Below, piece by piece: positions 1-8,857 of a stretch of DNA of 64,000 nt. The notes under the pieces were generated by a model. That model was not told the DNA's origin, searched no databases, and was given only the letters and a program-made list of their open reading frames with translations. The translations under genes and the position numbers were made by a program. The stretch lies in the NCBI RefSeq assembly GCF_019511445.1, contig NZ_JAEUAN010000004.1, forward strand, positions 1 through 64,000, in the 5' to 3' direction. The stretch's first letter is position 1; each line of letters starts with the position of its first letter. The stretch comes from Aliirhizobium wenxiniae. GTDB taxonomy: Bacteria > Pseudomonadota > Alphaproteobacteria > Rhizobiales > Rhizobiaceae.

Positions 1-224
1 CGGAACTCCTCGCTGTGGCGCCGATTGCTCGGCCGTGATCGCTTCTTCGAAACGAGCCCGGCCGGACCATCCCGGTCATAGGCCTGCAGCAGCCGATGGA
101 CCTGACTTCGACTGAGGTCGAGACGTTCGGCCACCTGGACGACGCTCAGGCGTTCGTCACGGATCTTCTGGATGAGTTCGAGGCGATGCAATTCTTTCTG
201 CGACATGGTGATCAAAAAGGACAT
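1..224 (-). CDS. IS transposase, N-terminal part (cut by window edge)
   Basis: The reverse strand encodes the N-terminus of a transposase that runs off the left edge. The start is either ATG at 224 (MSFLIT...) or the in-frame ATG at 206 (MSQKELHRLELIQKIRDERL). The QKELHRLELIQKIRD opening, followed by a helix-turn-helix with RSQVHRLLQAYDRDG, is what I know from ISNCY-type transposases of rhizobia, whose later part is an integrase-like DDE domain. That later part lies outside the window, so whether the enzyme is intact cannot be judged. The short ORF antisense-like region up to 399 is non-coding IS end. The family assignment is from recall of the motif. Confidence 0.75.
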   Translation of the reverse strand, partial: MSFLITMSQKELHRLELIQKIRDERLSVVQVAERLDLSRSQVHRLLQAYDRDGPAGLVSKKRSRPSNRRHSEEF

Positions 225-314
225 GACGACTCCGACCGCTCATGGTCTCGACCAGGCTGAAGACCGTCATCCTTGCTCCCAACGTTGGTTTTGACCAGTG
301 CGTAGAGAGGCGAG

Positions 315-348
315 ACTGTCGCATCTCTAACTGGCCCAACTGTCGCAT
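315..348. repeat. Subterminal repeats at the outer end of the insertion sequence
   Basis: ACTGTCGCAT occurs twice in direct orientation, at 315-324 and 339-348, with 24 bases between the starts. They lie upstream of the transposase start. Repeated ATGCGACAGT-type motifs at the element end are typical transposase-binding sites. The true terminus is probably near 350-360, about 90 bases past the stop codon of the neighbouring metallo-hydrolase gene. The other end and any target duplication are outside the window. Confidence 0.55.
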
Positions 349-449
349 TACTAAATAGCCCTTACACGCGAAGATCGCATAAGATAGATTATGGAACAAT
401 CTGATATGGCAAAACTACCAGAGACTTGCAGAGATCCCTTGAGATGCTC

Positions 450-1292
450 TTATAAATCGCCGCCCGGTACGTCGATCTCGAAACTCAATCCATCATATGC
501 CGGCTCCACATGATCCGGTGTCTCGTCCATCACAGTCTGATAGTCGAGCGGAATGTGCATATGCGTGAGTATGGCACGCTTGGCGTCGAGACGCGTAATC
601 CAGTCCAGAGCCTGTTCCACCGACAGATGGCTCGGGTGACGCGTATATTGAAGAGCGTCGATGATCAGCATGTCGAGGCCGGAAAGCCGCTTGATGCTCT
701 CAGGCGGGAAATCGCTGACATCCGTGCAGTAAGCGACGTTGCCGATCCTGAAGCCGAGCGAATGAACATCGCCATGGGCCTGCATATGCGCGTGAAACCG
801 GATCGGCCCGCCGGCGCCATCGATAACGATTTCGTCCTCCAGATCGTCGATCAGCATCGGCGTCACGATTGGCGGATAATTTCCGCCGGGCGGTGTCTCC
901 AGGCAGTAGCGGAACCCGTCGCGGATGCGCTCCATGGTCAGCGGATCGGCATAGATCGGGATCCTCTGCCTCTGCAGAAGCACATAACCGCGTAGGTCGT
1001 CGATGCCATGAAGGTGATCGGCATGGGCATGCGTATACAGAACCGCATCGACCTTTTGCACTCCGGCGGCAATCATCTGTTCGCGGAAATCGGGACCAGT
1101 ATCGACCACGACGGTGGTCAGGCCGCCATCCGGAGCAATCTGTTCGATCAGAAACGCCGTTCGCGTTCTCCGGTTTTTCGGATTATCGGGATCGCAGGCT
1201 CCCCAGTCGCCATTCAGCCGCGGCACACCCGGAGATGACGAGCAGCCGAGGATGGTGAAGCGCCTGCGGTATCCGGTTGCGACCTCTGGCAC
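450..1292 (-). CDS. MBL-fold metallo-hydrolase, PhnP-like
   Basis: This 280-residue protein has a metallo-beta-lactamase fold. The metal-binding signature is THAHADHLHGIDD, and further ligands are the HGDVHS region, a CTDVSDF segment and a C-terminal THMHIP histidine. The fold and length fit the PhnP/RNase-Z-like phosphodiesterase group (cyclic phosphate diesters in PhnP itself), but the true substrate is unknown because no phosphonate lyase genes are nearby. The start is a GTG two bases after the TAG of tatD, with GAGG upstream, so the two genes are almost certainly cotranscribed. It is the last gene of the leftward dac-tmk-holB-metG-tatD run and borders an insertion sequence. Confidence 0.85.
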   Translation of the reverse strand: MPEVATGYRRRFTILGCSSSPGVPRLNGDWGACDPDNPKNRRTRTAFLIEQIAPDGGLTTVVVDTGPDFREQMIAAGVQKVDAVLYTHAHADHLHGIDDLRGYVLLQRQRIPIYADPLTMERIRDGFRYCLETPPGGNYPPIVTPMLIDDLEDEIVIDGAGGPIRFHAHMQAHGDVHSLGFRIGNVAYCTDVSDFPPESIKRLSGLDMLIIDALQYTRHPSHLSVEQALDWITRLDAKRAILTHMHIPLDYQTVMDETPDHVEPAYDGLSFEIDVPGGDL

Positions 1293-1294
1293 GC

Positions 1295-2077
1295 CTACAG
1301 CCTCGGCATCTTGGAGAAGCAGCGGAAGGCATTGTCCGTCGTGATGGCAGCGATTTCGTCGTAGCTGACGCCATGAACTTCGGCCAGAACCTCGGCCGTA
1401 TTGACGACATAGGACGGTTCGTTGCGTTTGCCGCGCCAGCGCTTGGGCGCCAGGAACGGCGCGTCGGTTTCCACCAGCAGACGGTCCCGCGGCACGGTCT
1501 TGGCTATATCGCGAATATCCTGTGATTTCGGGAAAGTCAGGATACCGGAGAAGGATACGTAGCCGCCGAGTTCGACACCGGTCCGGGCGAGGCCGGGTCC
1601 AGCCGAAAAGCAGTGAAGAATGAAGGGGAAGGCCCCCTTCCCGCTTTCGTCGCGCAGGATCGCGATCATGTCCTCATCGGCGCTGCGGCTATGGATGACC
1701 AGTGGAAGCTTGGTGATGCGCGCCGCTTCGATATGCCGGATCAGGCCGGTTTTCTGGTCCGCCGGCGTCTGCGTATCATAAAAGTAATCGAGACCGGCTT
1801 CACCGATCGCCACGATCTTTTCATGGGAATTAGCCAACCGGATCAGGTCTTCCGCCTGAATATCCAGTTCTTCACCCGCATTGTTCGGGTGGGTGCCGAC
1901 GGAGCAGAACACTGACGGGTATTTGTCTGCGATTGCCAGCAGCGTATCGAGCTTTTTCACGCGCGTCGAAATCGTCACCATCTGCTTCACGCCGGCCTGA
2001 TGCGCTCGCTCGATGAGATCCTCGCGCTCTTCATCGAACTCGGCAAAATCCAGATGGCAATGGGTATCGATCAGCAT
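1295..2077 (-). CDS. tatD: TatD family metal-dependent deoxyribonuclease
   Basis: This is a TIM-barrel amidohydrolase-type nuclease of the TatD/YcfH family. The N-terminal DTHCHLDF metal motif is followed by VAIGEAGLDYFYD, PLVIHSRSADEDM, a GGYVSFSGILTF segment and LLVETDAPFLAP near the C-terminus, which is the full family signature. I chose ATG at 2077 (MLIDTHCHLDF), since the family begins a few residues before this motif. A TTG at 2092 would add five residues without a good ribosome-binding site. The length is 260 residues, normal for the family. It lies 74 bases behind metG, an association common in bacteria, and is coupled to the PhnP-like gene. Confidence 0.93.
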   Translation of the reverse strand: MLIDTHCHLDFAEFDEEREDLIERAHQAGVKQMVTISTRVKKLDTLLAIADKYPSVFCSVGTHPNNAGEELDIQAEDLIRLANSHEKIVAIGEAGLDYFYDTQTPADQKTGLIRHIEAARITKLPLVIHSRSADEDMIAILRDESGKGAFPFILHCFSAGPGLARTGVELGGYVSFSGILTFPKSQDIRDIAKTVPRDRLLVETDAPFLAPKRWRGKRNEPSYVVNTAEVLAEVHGVSYDEIAAITTDNAFRCFSKMPRL

Positions 2078-2151
2078 GGACACGTTATTCAAACCTTGAC
2101 TTCAATATGTGCGACGGTCCGGCATGAAATGCCGGACCGTACTTGATCGTT

Positions 2152-3711
2152 TCAGGCGCTTGCCTCGGGCGCGACATAGCGCGGGAAGACAGGCGTCGGC
2201 GCTTCGATCGCGGTGCCCGGCTGCAGGCGACCGGCCTCGCCAAGTGCTGCGAAATCACGCGCGTCTGCGGAAGCGGCAACCAGATCAAGCAGCTTCTCCG
2301 AAGAACCCGGCATGAAAGGCTGCAGCAGAATGGCGATCTGGCGCACGACCTCGGCGGTGACGTAAAGAACCGTGCCCATGCGTTCCGGATCGGTCTTCTT
2401 CAACGCCCATGGCTGCTGGCCGGCAAAATAACGGTCCGTTTCCGAGACGACGGCAATGATCGCTGCCAGCGCCTTATGGATCAGATGCTTGCCCATCTCC
2501 TCGCGGCAGATGGCGATCATCGCGTCGGCGGAAGCGAGCATCTCGCGGTCCGCATCCGTCAGTTCACCCGGTGTGGGGATCTGGCCGTCGCAATTCTTGA
2601 AGATCATCGACAGCGAGCGGCTGGCAAGGTTGCCGATACCGTTTGCGAGATCGGCATTGATACGGGTGCCGATTGCGTCCTCGCTGCAATGGCCGTCCTG
2701 GCCGAACGAAATTTCGCGCATCAGGTAAAAACGGATCGCATCGAGACCGAAATGTTCGATCAACTCGAACGGATCAAGTACGTTGCCGAGCGATTTCGAC
2801 ATCTTCTCGCCGCCCTTGGCCAGCACGAAACCATGCGCATAGACGCGCTTGGGCAGCGGCAGATTGGCCGACATCAGGAAGGCAGGCCAGTAGACCGTGT
2901 GGAAGCGGATGATGTCCTTGCCGATGATATGCGCATCCGCCGGCCAGAACTTTGCCCGCGGACCGTTCTCGTCGGTCAGAAGGCCGGTGGCCGTCACATA
3001 GTTGGTCAGCGCATCGACCCACACATACATCACATGTTCCGGATCGTTCGGAACCTTTACACCCCAGTCGAATGTCGTGCGCGAAATCGACAGATCCCGG
3101 AGCCCCGATTTGACGAAGGAAATGATCTCGTTGCGGCGTTCCGCCGGACCGATAAAATCGGGCTGGTCTTCGTAAAGCTTCAGAAGCCGGTCCTGATAGT
3201 CGGACAGCTTGAAGAAGTAGCTGGACTCCTCGACCCACTCCACCGGCGTGCCCTGAGGGCCGTAACGAACGCCGTCGGCACGCACCTCGGTCTCGTCCTC
3301 GGCGTAATAGGCCTCGTCGCGCACGGAATACCAGCCGGCATAGCTGTCCTTGTAGATGTCGCCATTGTCGGCCATCCGGTTCCAGATGATCTGGCAGGCT
3401 TCATGATGGCGCGGCTCGGTGGTGCGGATGAAATCGTCGTTGGAGGCGTTGAGCACGCGGCCCATTTCGCGGAATTCGTTGGAATTGCGCTCCGCAAGCT
3501 CCTCCGGCGAAATGCCTTCCTTGCGCGCCGTCTGCTGCATCTTCTGGCCGTGCTCGTCCGTACCGGTCAGGAAGAAAACATCTTTTCCATCAAGGCGCTG
3601 GAAGCGTGCCATGGCATCGGTCGCGATCAGTTCGTAGGCATGGCCGATATGCGGCTTGCCGTTCGGATAGGAAATCGCGGTGGTGATGTAGAAAGGCGTC
3701 TTGTCGGACAT
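2152..3711 (-). CDS. metG: Methionyl-tRNA synthetase
   Basis: The enzyme charges tRNA-Met with methionine using ATP. The class I HIGH motif is PHIGH at residues 20-24 and the KMSKS motif is intact in [11 protein letters not shown]. The connective insertion lacks the usual four-cysteine zinc knuckle, and the 519-residue length shows there is no C-terminal EMAP/dimerisation domain. Both traits fit the short MetRS form common in alphaproteobacteria. It sits between holB (116-base gap) and tatD (74-base gap) in the leftward housekeeping run. The very long ORF on the opposite strand across this gene is a shadow. Confidence 0.97.
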   Translation of the reverse strand: MSDKTPFYITTAISYPNGKPHIGHAYELIATDAMARFQRLDGKDVFFLTGTDEHGQKMQQTARKEGISPEELAERNSNEFREMGRVLNASNDDFIRTTEPRHHEACQIIWNRMADNGDIYKDSYAGWYSVRDEAYYAEDETEVRADGVRYGPQGTPVEWVEESSYFFKLSDYQDRLLKLYEDQPDFIGPAERRNEIISFVKSGLRDLSISRTTFDWGVKVPNDPEHVMYVWVDALTNYVTATGLLTDENGPRAKFWPADAHIIGKDIIRFHTVYWPAFLMSANLPLPKRVYAHGFVLAKGGEKMSKSLGNVLDPFELIEHFGLDAIRFYLMREISFGQDGHCSEDAIGTRINADLANGIGNLASRSLSMIFKNCDGQIPTPGELTDADREMLASADAMIAICREEMGKHLIHKALAAIIAVVSETDRYFAGQQPWALKKTDPERMGTVLYVTAEVVRQIAILLQPFMPGSSEKLLDLVAASADARDFAALGEAGRLQPGTAIEAPTPVFPRYVAPEASA

Positions 3712-3827
3712 GGAACACTCGGAAAATGGTTTTTCGCGGCACAGCGGCGCGGGTCATGCCGCTCTTAGCGCATGTTTGGCTGATGCGAAACCCAAACTTC
3801 CTGATGAAAGCCTTTAACGGGCGATGG

Positions 3828-4859
3828 TCAGGCGGCTTTTGCGGCTTCGAGGATGGAGAGCAGCGTCTGCTTTTTATCGAGATTATAGGCGGTCGACACG
3901 GTGATCTTCTCGACGATCTCGCTGACCAGCTTCGCCCTGCGGTCGGCAATCGCCAACTGCCCCTGCAGCGCGGCATGACGAGCCTGCTCCACCAGATATT
4001 CGCTCAGGTGCTCGAGGAAGAAGGTGAAGATCACCTCGCTGTCCTTGCCGGAGAGAACGTCCGCGAGCCGGTGCATGGCCTTGCGCGCCGAAGGCCCCTC
4101 ACCGGTGACGATCTCGTCGAATGCGGCGATGATATCGAGCCCGCCGTAATTCTTCAGCTTCAGGGCGCGTGCGACGCTGCCCTTGGCAAGGGTTCGTACC
4201 GCCTCCTCCGTCTGACCGCCATCGAGCGACTGACCGAGAGCTTTCAACGCTCCTGCAAGCTCACCATCACCAAGCGGTGACAGCTTCAGTGTCTGGCAGC
4301 GCGAGCGGATCGTCGGCAGAAGTTTTCCGGGTGCGTGGGACAGAACCAGGAACATGGCGCCACGCGGCGGCTCTTCCAGGATTTTCAGGATTGCGTTGGC
4401 GGCGTTCCGGTTTAGGTCGTCGGCCGGATCGATAATGACGATACGGCGGTTTCCTGTGCCCGAAGTCTGCGAAAAGAAGCGCCCTGCCCGCCTCACCTCG
4501 TCGACGGTAATCGCGCTTTTCACCTTGCCGGTCTTGTCGTCTACCGGTCGCGTCAGGTGCAGAAGATTGTGGGATGCGCCCGACAGGATCTGCCGGCTGA
4601 TCGGTGTCGACGGATCGGGATCGGGAATTGTCACCGGCGCGAGACCCGGTTCGGGATTGGAAAGCACGTAGTTGGCAAAGCGGAATGCAAGCGTCGCCTT
4701 GCCGATACCTTCCGGCCCCTCGATCAGGATCGCATGATGCGACTTGGCGGTCCGATAGCTGCGCGCCAGGAAATCCAGCGCCTCGGCATGGCCGAAAATC
4801 TGCGTGTTTGCAGCCGGGTGAATGGCCCCGTCCAGAATATTGGCTGCCGTATCGCTCAA
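3828..4859 (-). CDS. holB: DNA polymerase III subunit delta prime
   Basis: This clamp-loader AAA+ subunit works with DnaX and HolA to open the beta clamp. The Walker A region is [13 protein letters not shown] near residues 43-55. The middle part has the delta-prime pattern [28 protein letters not shown] in two segments, followed by the SRCQ arginine-finger motif. It is 343 residues long. The start is TTG at 4859, which overlaps the tmk stop codon as TTGA, so translation is probably coupled to tmk. The tmk-holB pair is a conserved bacterial arrangement and supports the call. Confidence 0.93.
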   Translation of the reverse strand: MSDTAANILDGAIHPAANTQIFGHAEALDFLARSYRTAKSHHAILIEGPEGIGKATLAFRFANYVLSNPEPGLAPVTIPDPDPSTPISRQILSGASHNLLHLTRPVDDKTGKVKSAITVDEVRRAGRFFSQTSGTGNRRIVIIDPADDLNRNAANAILKILEEPPRGAMFLVLSHAPGKLLPTIRSRCQTLKLSPLGDGELAGALKALGQSLDGGQTEEAVRTLAKGSVARALKLKNYGGLDIIAAFDEIVTGEGPSARKAMHRLADVLSGKDSEVIFTFFLEHLSEYLVEQARHAALQGQLAIADRRAKLVSEIVEKITVSTAYNLDKKQTLLSILEAAKAA

Positions 4860-5521
4860 GAGACCTGCTCCGTGGCGATTGCGTCCTCGGTCGTCGTTTC
4901 CACGAGCGTGAAGATCTCGTCGGCAATCTCGTCTTCCGGTCGTCCGGCATCGACAATTCTGCAGCGGTTAGGTTCTGCCGCCGCAATATCGAGATAGGCC
5001 TGTCGGCGCTTCTCATGCGTCTCGACTTCTTCCTTCTCGAAACGATCCGGCGCATCGCTGCCGCCGCGACGGCGCGCCCGCGCAAGGCCTGCTTCGGCCG
5101 GAAGATCGAGAATGAAGGTGAGGTCAGGCATCACCCCATTGGTCGCGATGCGCTGCAGCGCCTCGATGAAACCCGGTTCGAGATTTCCGGTAACACCCTG
5201 ATAGACGCGCGAGGAATCGACGAATCGGTCGCAGAGCACGACCGCGCCCGTGTCGAGCGCCGGACGGATGACCTCTTCTATGTGATCGTTGCGAGCGGCG
5301 GCGAACAGGATCGCCTCCATGCGCACGCCAAAACTCTCGGCGGCACCACTTAAAAGAACGTGCCGAACGGCTTCCGCGCCGGGGGATCCGCCCGGTTCCC
5401 GCGTCACCAGAACATCATGACCCGAGCGGCGCAGACGATCCGCCAACCGGCGAATCTGGGTCGATTTGCCGACCCCCTCGCCGCCTTCGAAGGTGATGAA
5501 TATGCCCGAACGATCTGTCAC
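4856..5521 (-). CDS. tmk: Thymidylate kinase
   Basis: The enzyme phosphorylates dTMP to dTDP. The P-loop [11 protein letters not shown] is at residues 11-21, the DR-type motif is [13 protein letters not shown], and the lid region is arginine-rich (RARRRGG). The 221-residue length is normal. The start is a GTG at 5521. Its stop codon overlaps the holB start. Upstream, after an 88-base gap, lies the PBP5-like carboxypeptidase gene in the same direction. Confidence 0.96.
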   Translation of the reverse strand: MTDRSGIFITFEGGEGVGKSTQIRRLADRLRRSGHDVLVTREPGGSPGAEAVRHVLLSGAAESFGVRMEAILFAAARNDHIEEVIRPALDTGAVVLCDRFVDSSRVYQGVTGNLEPGFIEALQRIATNGVMPDLTFILDLPAEAGLARARRRGGSDAPDRFEKEEVETHEKRRQAYLDIAAAEPNRCRIVDAGRPEDEIADEIFTLVETTTEDAIATEQVS

Positions 5522-5609
5522 GCGTGTCTTTGAACCTGTCTCTGTCTGATCGGCATATAACCCATCGGCCGCAAATTCGGAACGAATTTCAGCATGCCGG
5601 ATAAGGCTG

Positions 5610-6776
5610 TCAAAGCCAGAAAAACAGAAGCTCCATCAGGGCGTCGCTTGCTTGCGCCCTCAAACCACCAACCTCGACGGAGGCCGCAGCCTCGAGCGGG
5701 ATTTCGCGGATAACCCTGTCACCGGAGAAAATCTTCAAGGTGGCGATCTCCCTGCCCTGCTCCACCGGTGCCCGCAAAGGCCAGTGATAGGCGATCCGGC
5801 CGGACAACCGCTCCGGATTGCTCTTCGGCACGAAAATATCGACGGGTTCGCGCGTAACGAGGTCGACGCGGCCGTCGACGCCGCCATAGACGCTTGCCTG
5901 CCCGATGACTTCTCCGGCCTTCAGGACGACGCGGGTTTCAAACGAGGACAATCCCCATTCCAGAATGCGCCTGGCTTCCTCCGAGCGTTCCTTGTCCGTT
6001 GCAAGCCCGCCGAGAGCCAGGAAGAGACGTGTCCTATCCCGCTCGACGGATGCCGAGATCGCGTAACCCGACCCTTCGGCAAAGCCGGCCCCCAGCCCAT
6101 CCACGCCCATATTGAGCGACAGAAGCGGGTTCTTGTTGCGCTGGAAAATCTTGTTCCACTCGAAATCCGGCTGTGCATAAAGCGGATAATAGTCCGGATA
6201 GCTGCGATAGAGATGCCGCGAAAGCTCCACGAGATCATGGGCGGTGGTCCAGCTTTCGGCATAGGGAAGACCGGTGGCATTGCCGAAGCTCGAACGCGAA
6301 AGCCCGAGATCCTTGGCCCTCGCCGTCATGCGCGCAGCAAACTCTCCCTCCGAACGGGCAATCCCTTCCGCAAGAATGATGCAGGCATCGTTGCCGTTCT
6401 GGATGATCACGCCACGCATCAGATCAGCCACCGGCACCTGCGATTTCAACGCCGCAAACATCGTTGTCGTACCGGAGGGCGCGCCGCCCGTGCGCCAGGC
6501 ATATTCGCTGACGGGATAAAGCGTCTCGGGTGAGATCGCGCCCCTTTTCAACGTATCGAAAACGACTTCCATCGTCATCAGCTTGGCAAGAGATGCGGCC
6601 GGAAAGGACTGGTTCTCATTGACGGCCAGAAGCACGGTGCCGGTCGCGGCTTCAACGAGATAGGCCTGCTTCGCCTTTGTCGCGAATGCGGGCTGGGCCT
6701 CCTGCGCATATACACTCTGTGCCGGTTGCAGTGCGAATGCAGCCAGTACAAAACCCAGAGCCAGAAAACCTTTCAT
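5610..6776 (-). CDS. PBP5/DacF-like D-alanyl-D-alanine carboxypeptidase, motifs altered
   Basis: This is a low-molecular-mass penicillin-binding protein (S11 serine peptidase family) of 388 residues, exported by an N-terminal signal sequence ending near VYAQ. Motif 1 is intact as SLAK (S62, K65). Motif 2, SGN in E. coli PBP5, is NGN here (127-129). Motif 3, normally KTG, reads GAG at 229-231 in the context [18 protein letters not shown]5-type C-terminal domain follows. ATG at 6776 gives a proper signal peptide and has a GGGGAAT ribosome site; a longer reading frame upstream has none. Family membership is secure. Full DD-carboxypeptidase activity is doubtful because the conserved Lys of motif 3 is absent. 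Confidence 0.85.
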   Translation of the reverse strand: MKGFLALGFVLAAFALQPAQSVYAQEAQPAFATKAKQAYLVEAATGTVLLAVNENQSFPAASLAKLMTMEVVFDTLKRGAISPETLYPVSEYAWRTGGAPSGTTTMFAALKSQVPVADLMRGVIIQNGNDACIILAEGIARSEGEFAARMTARAKDLGLSRSSFGNATGLPYAESWTTAHDLVELSRHLYRSYPDYYPLYAQPDFEWNKIFQRNKNPLLSLNMGVDGLGAGFAEGSGYAISASVERDRTRLFLALGGLATDKERSEEARRILEWGLSSFETRVVLKAGEVIGQASVYGGVDGRVDLVTREPVDIFVPKSNPERLSGRIAYHWPLRAPVEQGREIATLKIFSGDRVIREIPLEAAASVEVGGLRAQASDALMELLFFWL

Positions 6777-6962
6777 TATTCCCCCGCAGTCCGTCCAGTT
6801 CTCGCTAACGCATGCCTCCCGAAGATTGTCCTCGGTTTCGGCGTAAGGACATGCGTAGAGACAAGAAGCTAAAGCGCGATAAACGACTCGCAAAGATCAC
6901 GCTTAAGCAGCATCGTCGCATTTATGCTGGATAAAGAACGCGATGACACTTCACAAAAGCAA

Positions 6963-6997
6963 ATCACCCCAAAAACCTTGTCGGCTTCCGGGGTGAT
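6963..6997 (-). terminator. Intrinsic terminator after rlpA
   Basis: An inverted repeat ATCACCCC / GGGGTGAT (6963-6970 and 6990-6997) sits directly downstream of the rlpA stop on the reverse strand. It is followed by a T-rich stretch (TTTGCTTTTG) in that direction. Confidence 0.6.
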
Positions 6998-7038
6998 GAG
7001 CTGTCAGTCCTGATCGGAAATTCCGGCCAAGGCCGGCA

Positions 7039-8145
7039 TCAATATTTCTGGCCGGGCTTCGGCGGCTCGAGCAGCATGTTGCCGAACATGACGCGCGTAA
7101 CCTTGCCCTGCTGCGGTTCGGCGGCATAGGCGGTTTCCGTCGTCTGCATCTGAACCGGCTGTTGTACACGCGCCTGCTGAACGCGTTGTGCTGGCTGGGC
7201 ACGCTGAGCCTTCGGCTGGATCGGCGCGGGCGAATATGCGGATGCGACAACGCGTTCCTGCTGGACCGGACGAGCGGCAGGTGCCGCCTTGCGTTCGACC
7301 GGAACCGGCGCGGCGCGTGCGACGGACGCCATTTGCGCCGTCTGCTGCTCGAACTGGGCTGCCGCCGGGCGTTTCGCCTGGGATGCGCTTGGCGTGCGTC
7401 CTGCATAGGCAGTCTTGGGAACCGCCGAGCCATAGCTCTGCAACTGATCGCCAAGCGGCTGGTTCGACGCAACCATGACGCCGCTTGCAATCTGACCGCC
7501 AGGATTGAAGGACGGCAGGCGATCACCCTTGCGGACGTAGGAGGCCATCAGGAACGGCATGTCCTCGCCATCCATCCGCGCACGCCCCATATACTGAACG
7601 TTGACGCGGCCGGTGCCGGTCTGCTTGATGTCGATCATCTCGGCGGTCTTGTCGGAAACATCGATGATGCGACCGGCATGATAAGGACCACGGTCGTTGA
7701 CGCGAACGACGACCGAAGATCCGGTATCGAGATTGGTGACGCGAGCGTAGCTCGGCAGCGGGAACGTCGGATGCGCGGCGGACAGGTGCGAGCTGTCATA
7801 GACCTCGCCATTGGCGGTAAGGCGACCATGGAAGGCCGAACCATACCAGGAAGCAAGGCCGGACTTGTTGTAGTTCGGATCTTCCTTGGGCACGTAGGTC
7901 TTGCCCTTCACTTCATAAGGCTGGCCGACCATGAACCGGCCGCCACCCTTGGGAACGGGCTTGCCATCAGTGACGACCCGCGGGCTGGCTTTCACGCCGT
8001 ATTCCGACTCGGCAAAATATTCCTTGCTTTGGCTTTTCTTCTTCGGAACTTCCGCCGTCTTCGTCGAGGCACAGGATGCCATCGTCGCGCACATTACACT
8101 GATCCCCAGCCATTTAGACCAGAGGGAAAGTCTGCCGCCACTCAA
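7039..8145 (-). CDS. rlpA: RlpA-like septal-ring lipoprotein / lytic transglycosylase
   Basis: A lipoprotein signal ends in MASC, giving a lipidated Cys about 25 residues from the start. A double-psi beta-barrel domain follows (about residues 95-190), with the RlpA signature SGLASWYG, LTANGE, an SAAHPTFPLPSYARVTN segment and VNDRGPYHAGRIIDVS. The Asp and His of the catalytic region are present. The C-terminal 130 residues are rich in Ala, Pro and Gln, and no SPOR domain is recognisable, unlike E. coli RlpA. The start is unclear: TTG at 8145 has GACGAG eight bases upstream, and TTG at 8151 is also in frame. RlpA acts on denuded glycan in the periplasm at division sites. Confidence 0.85.
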   Translation of the reverse strand: MSGGRLSLWSKWLGISVMCATMASCASTKTAEVPKKKSQSKEYFAESEYGVKASPRVVTDGKPVPKGGGRFMVGQPYEVKGKTYVPKEDPNYNKSGLASWYGSAFHGRLTANGEVYDSSHLSAAHPTFPLPSYARVTNLDTGSSVVVRVNDRGPYHAGRIIDVSDKTAEMIDIKQTGTGRVNVQYMGRARMDGEDMPFLMASYVRKGDRLPSFNPGGQIASGVMVASNQPLGDQLQSYGSAVPKTAYAGRTPSASQAKRPAAAQFEQQTAQMASVARAAPVPVERKAAPAARPVQQERVVASAYSPAPIQPKAQRAQPAQRVQQARVQQPVQMQTTETAYAAEPQQGKVTRVMFGNMLLEPPKPGQKY

Positions 8146-8409
8146 ACTCAAAACTCGTCCGTCCCTATGTCGTACTGTGCGAATATGATGCGGAGGCCTT
8201 TAAAACCGTCCCATTCGCGCCCATCACTCCACCCTCGTGCAAACACTCAGGCTCAATATTGAACAGGTTTTGCTTTGTTCGTGGCGGAAATGCGAACAAA
8301 ATCTGTGGAGTTGTTAAAATACAACGACTTATGGTTAATGAATAATGAAGTCGACAAAATTTACAGCTGTTTCAATACGGGGCACGTCGAGATGTATACT
8401 TAAGGTTAA

Positions 8410-8532
8410 CTATTCTGCGGCGCAAACCTCCTCGGGAATCACGTTTCGCGCACCTGCGATCACCCATTGCTGACGCTTTACGCCACGTTCGTCCCTCAGC
8501 TTCGTCCTGGTCGCCGTTGACGCAGCGATCAA
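8410..8532 (-). CDS. Candidate small ORF, 40 residues, unrecognised
   Basis: In the 400-base gap between rlpA and tRNA-Ser, one reverse-strand frame is open from the tRNA promoter region to TAG at 8410-8412. Its end reads RQQWVIAGARNVIPEEVCAAE, with protein-like composition. No ATG is available; TTG at 8532 is the only plausible start and has no clear ribosome-binding site. It may be a real small protein, the remnant of a longer gene, or chance. I do not recognise it. The rest of this gap (8152-8409) is A+T-richer and shows an inverted repeat TTTGTTCG / CGAACAAA near 8272-8300 but no gene. Confidence 0.22.
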   Translation of the reverse strand: MIAASTATRTKLRDERGVKRQQWVIAGARNVIPEEVCAAE

Positions 8533-8555
8533 GGAACGATAAAGCGCAACGGTTC

Positions 8556-8645
8556 GGAAGAGTGGCCGAGTGGTTTAAGGCAACGGTCTTGAAAACCGTC
8601 GTGCGGGGAACCGTACCGTGGGTTCGAATCCCACCTCTTCCGCCA
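8556..8645 (+). tRNA. tRNA-Ser(UGA)
   Basis: This is a 90-base type II tRNA. The acceptor stem GGAAGAG pairs with CTCTTCC, then comes discriminator G and an encoded CCA. The anticodon stem ACGGT/ACCGT encloses loop CTTGAAA with anticodon TGA at 8590-8592. A long variable arm follows (GTGCGGGGAACCGTACCG region), and the T-arm contains GGTTCGAATCCC. It reads UCA and other UCN codons. Confidence 0.97.
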
Positions 8646-8678
8646 TTTATCTAGTAAAATCAATTATTTGGGTTGCGC

Positions 8679-8700
8679 AAAACGATCTGCAGGTCGTTTT
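8679..8700 (+). terminator. Terminator after tRNA-Ser
   Basis: A near-perfect palindrome has arms AAAACGA and TCGTTTT around TCTGCAGG, 34 bases after the tRNA end. The T-tract is part of the right arm. It fits a short intrinsic terminator for the tRNA transcript. Confidence 0.55.
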
Positions 8701-8857
8701 ATCATAACGATGAACATGTGCGTTCGTCTGATGTAGGTTTGTGTCCCTAGGGGCATGTCCTCATGTGCTTTGACACGAATCGTTTCTACGATATCCTCCT
8801 ACCACTCTCGCAAGGTGACTCCACTACCAAGAGCAGTGTGAACCGTTTCGACGGCGG

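Noticed and set aside
2143-3768. 541-codon open frame opposite metG
   Set aside because: It lies wholly across metG on the other strand, has no family motif and a His/Arg/Asp-rich composition typical of antisense frames in G+C-rich DNA.
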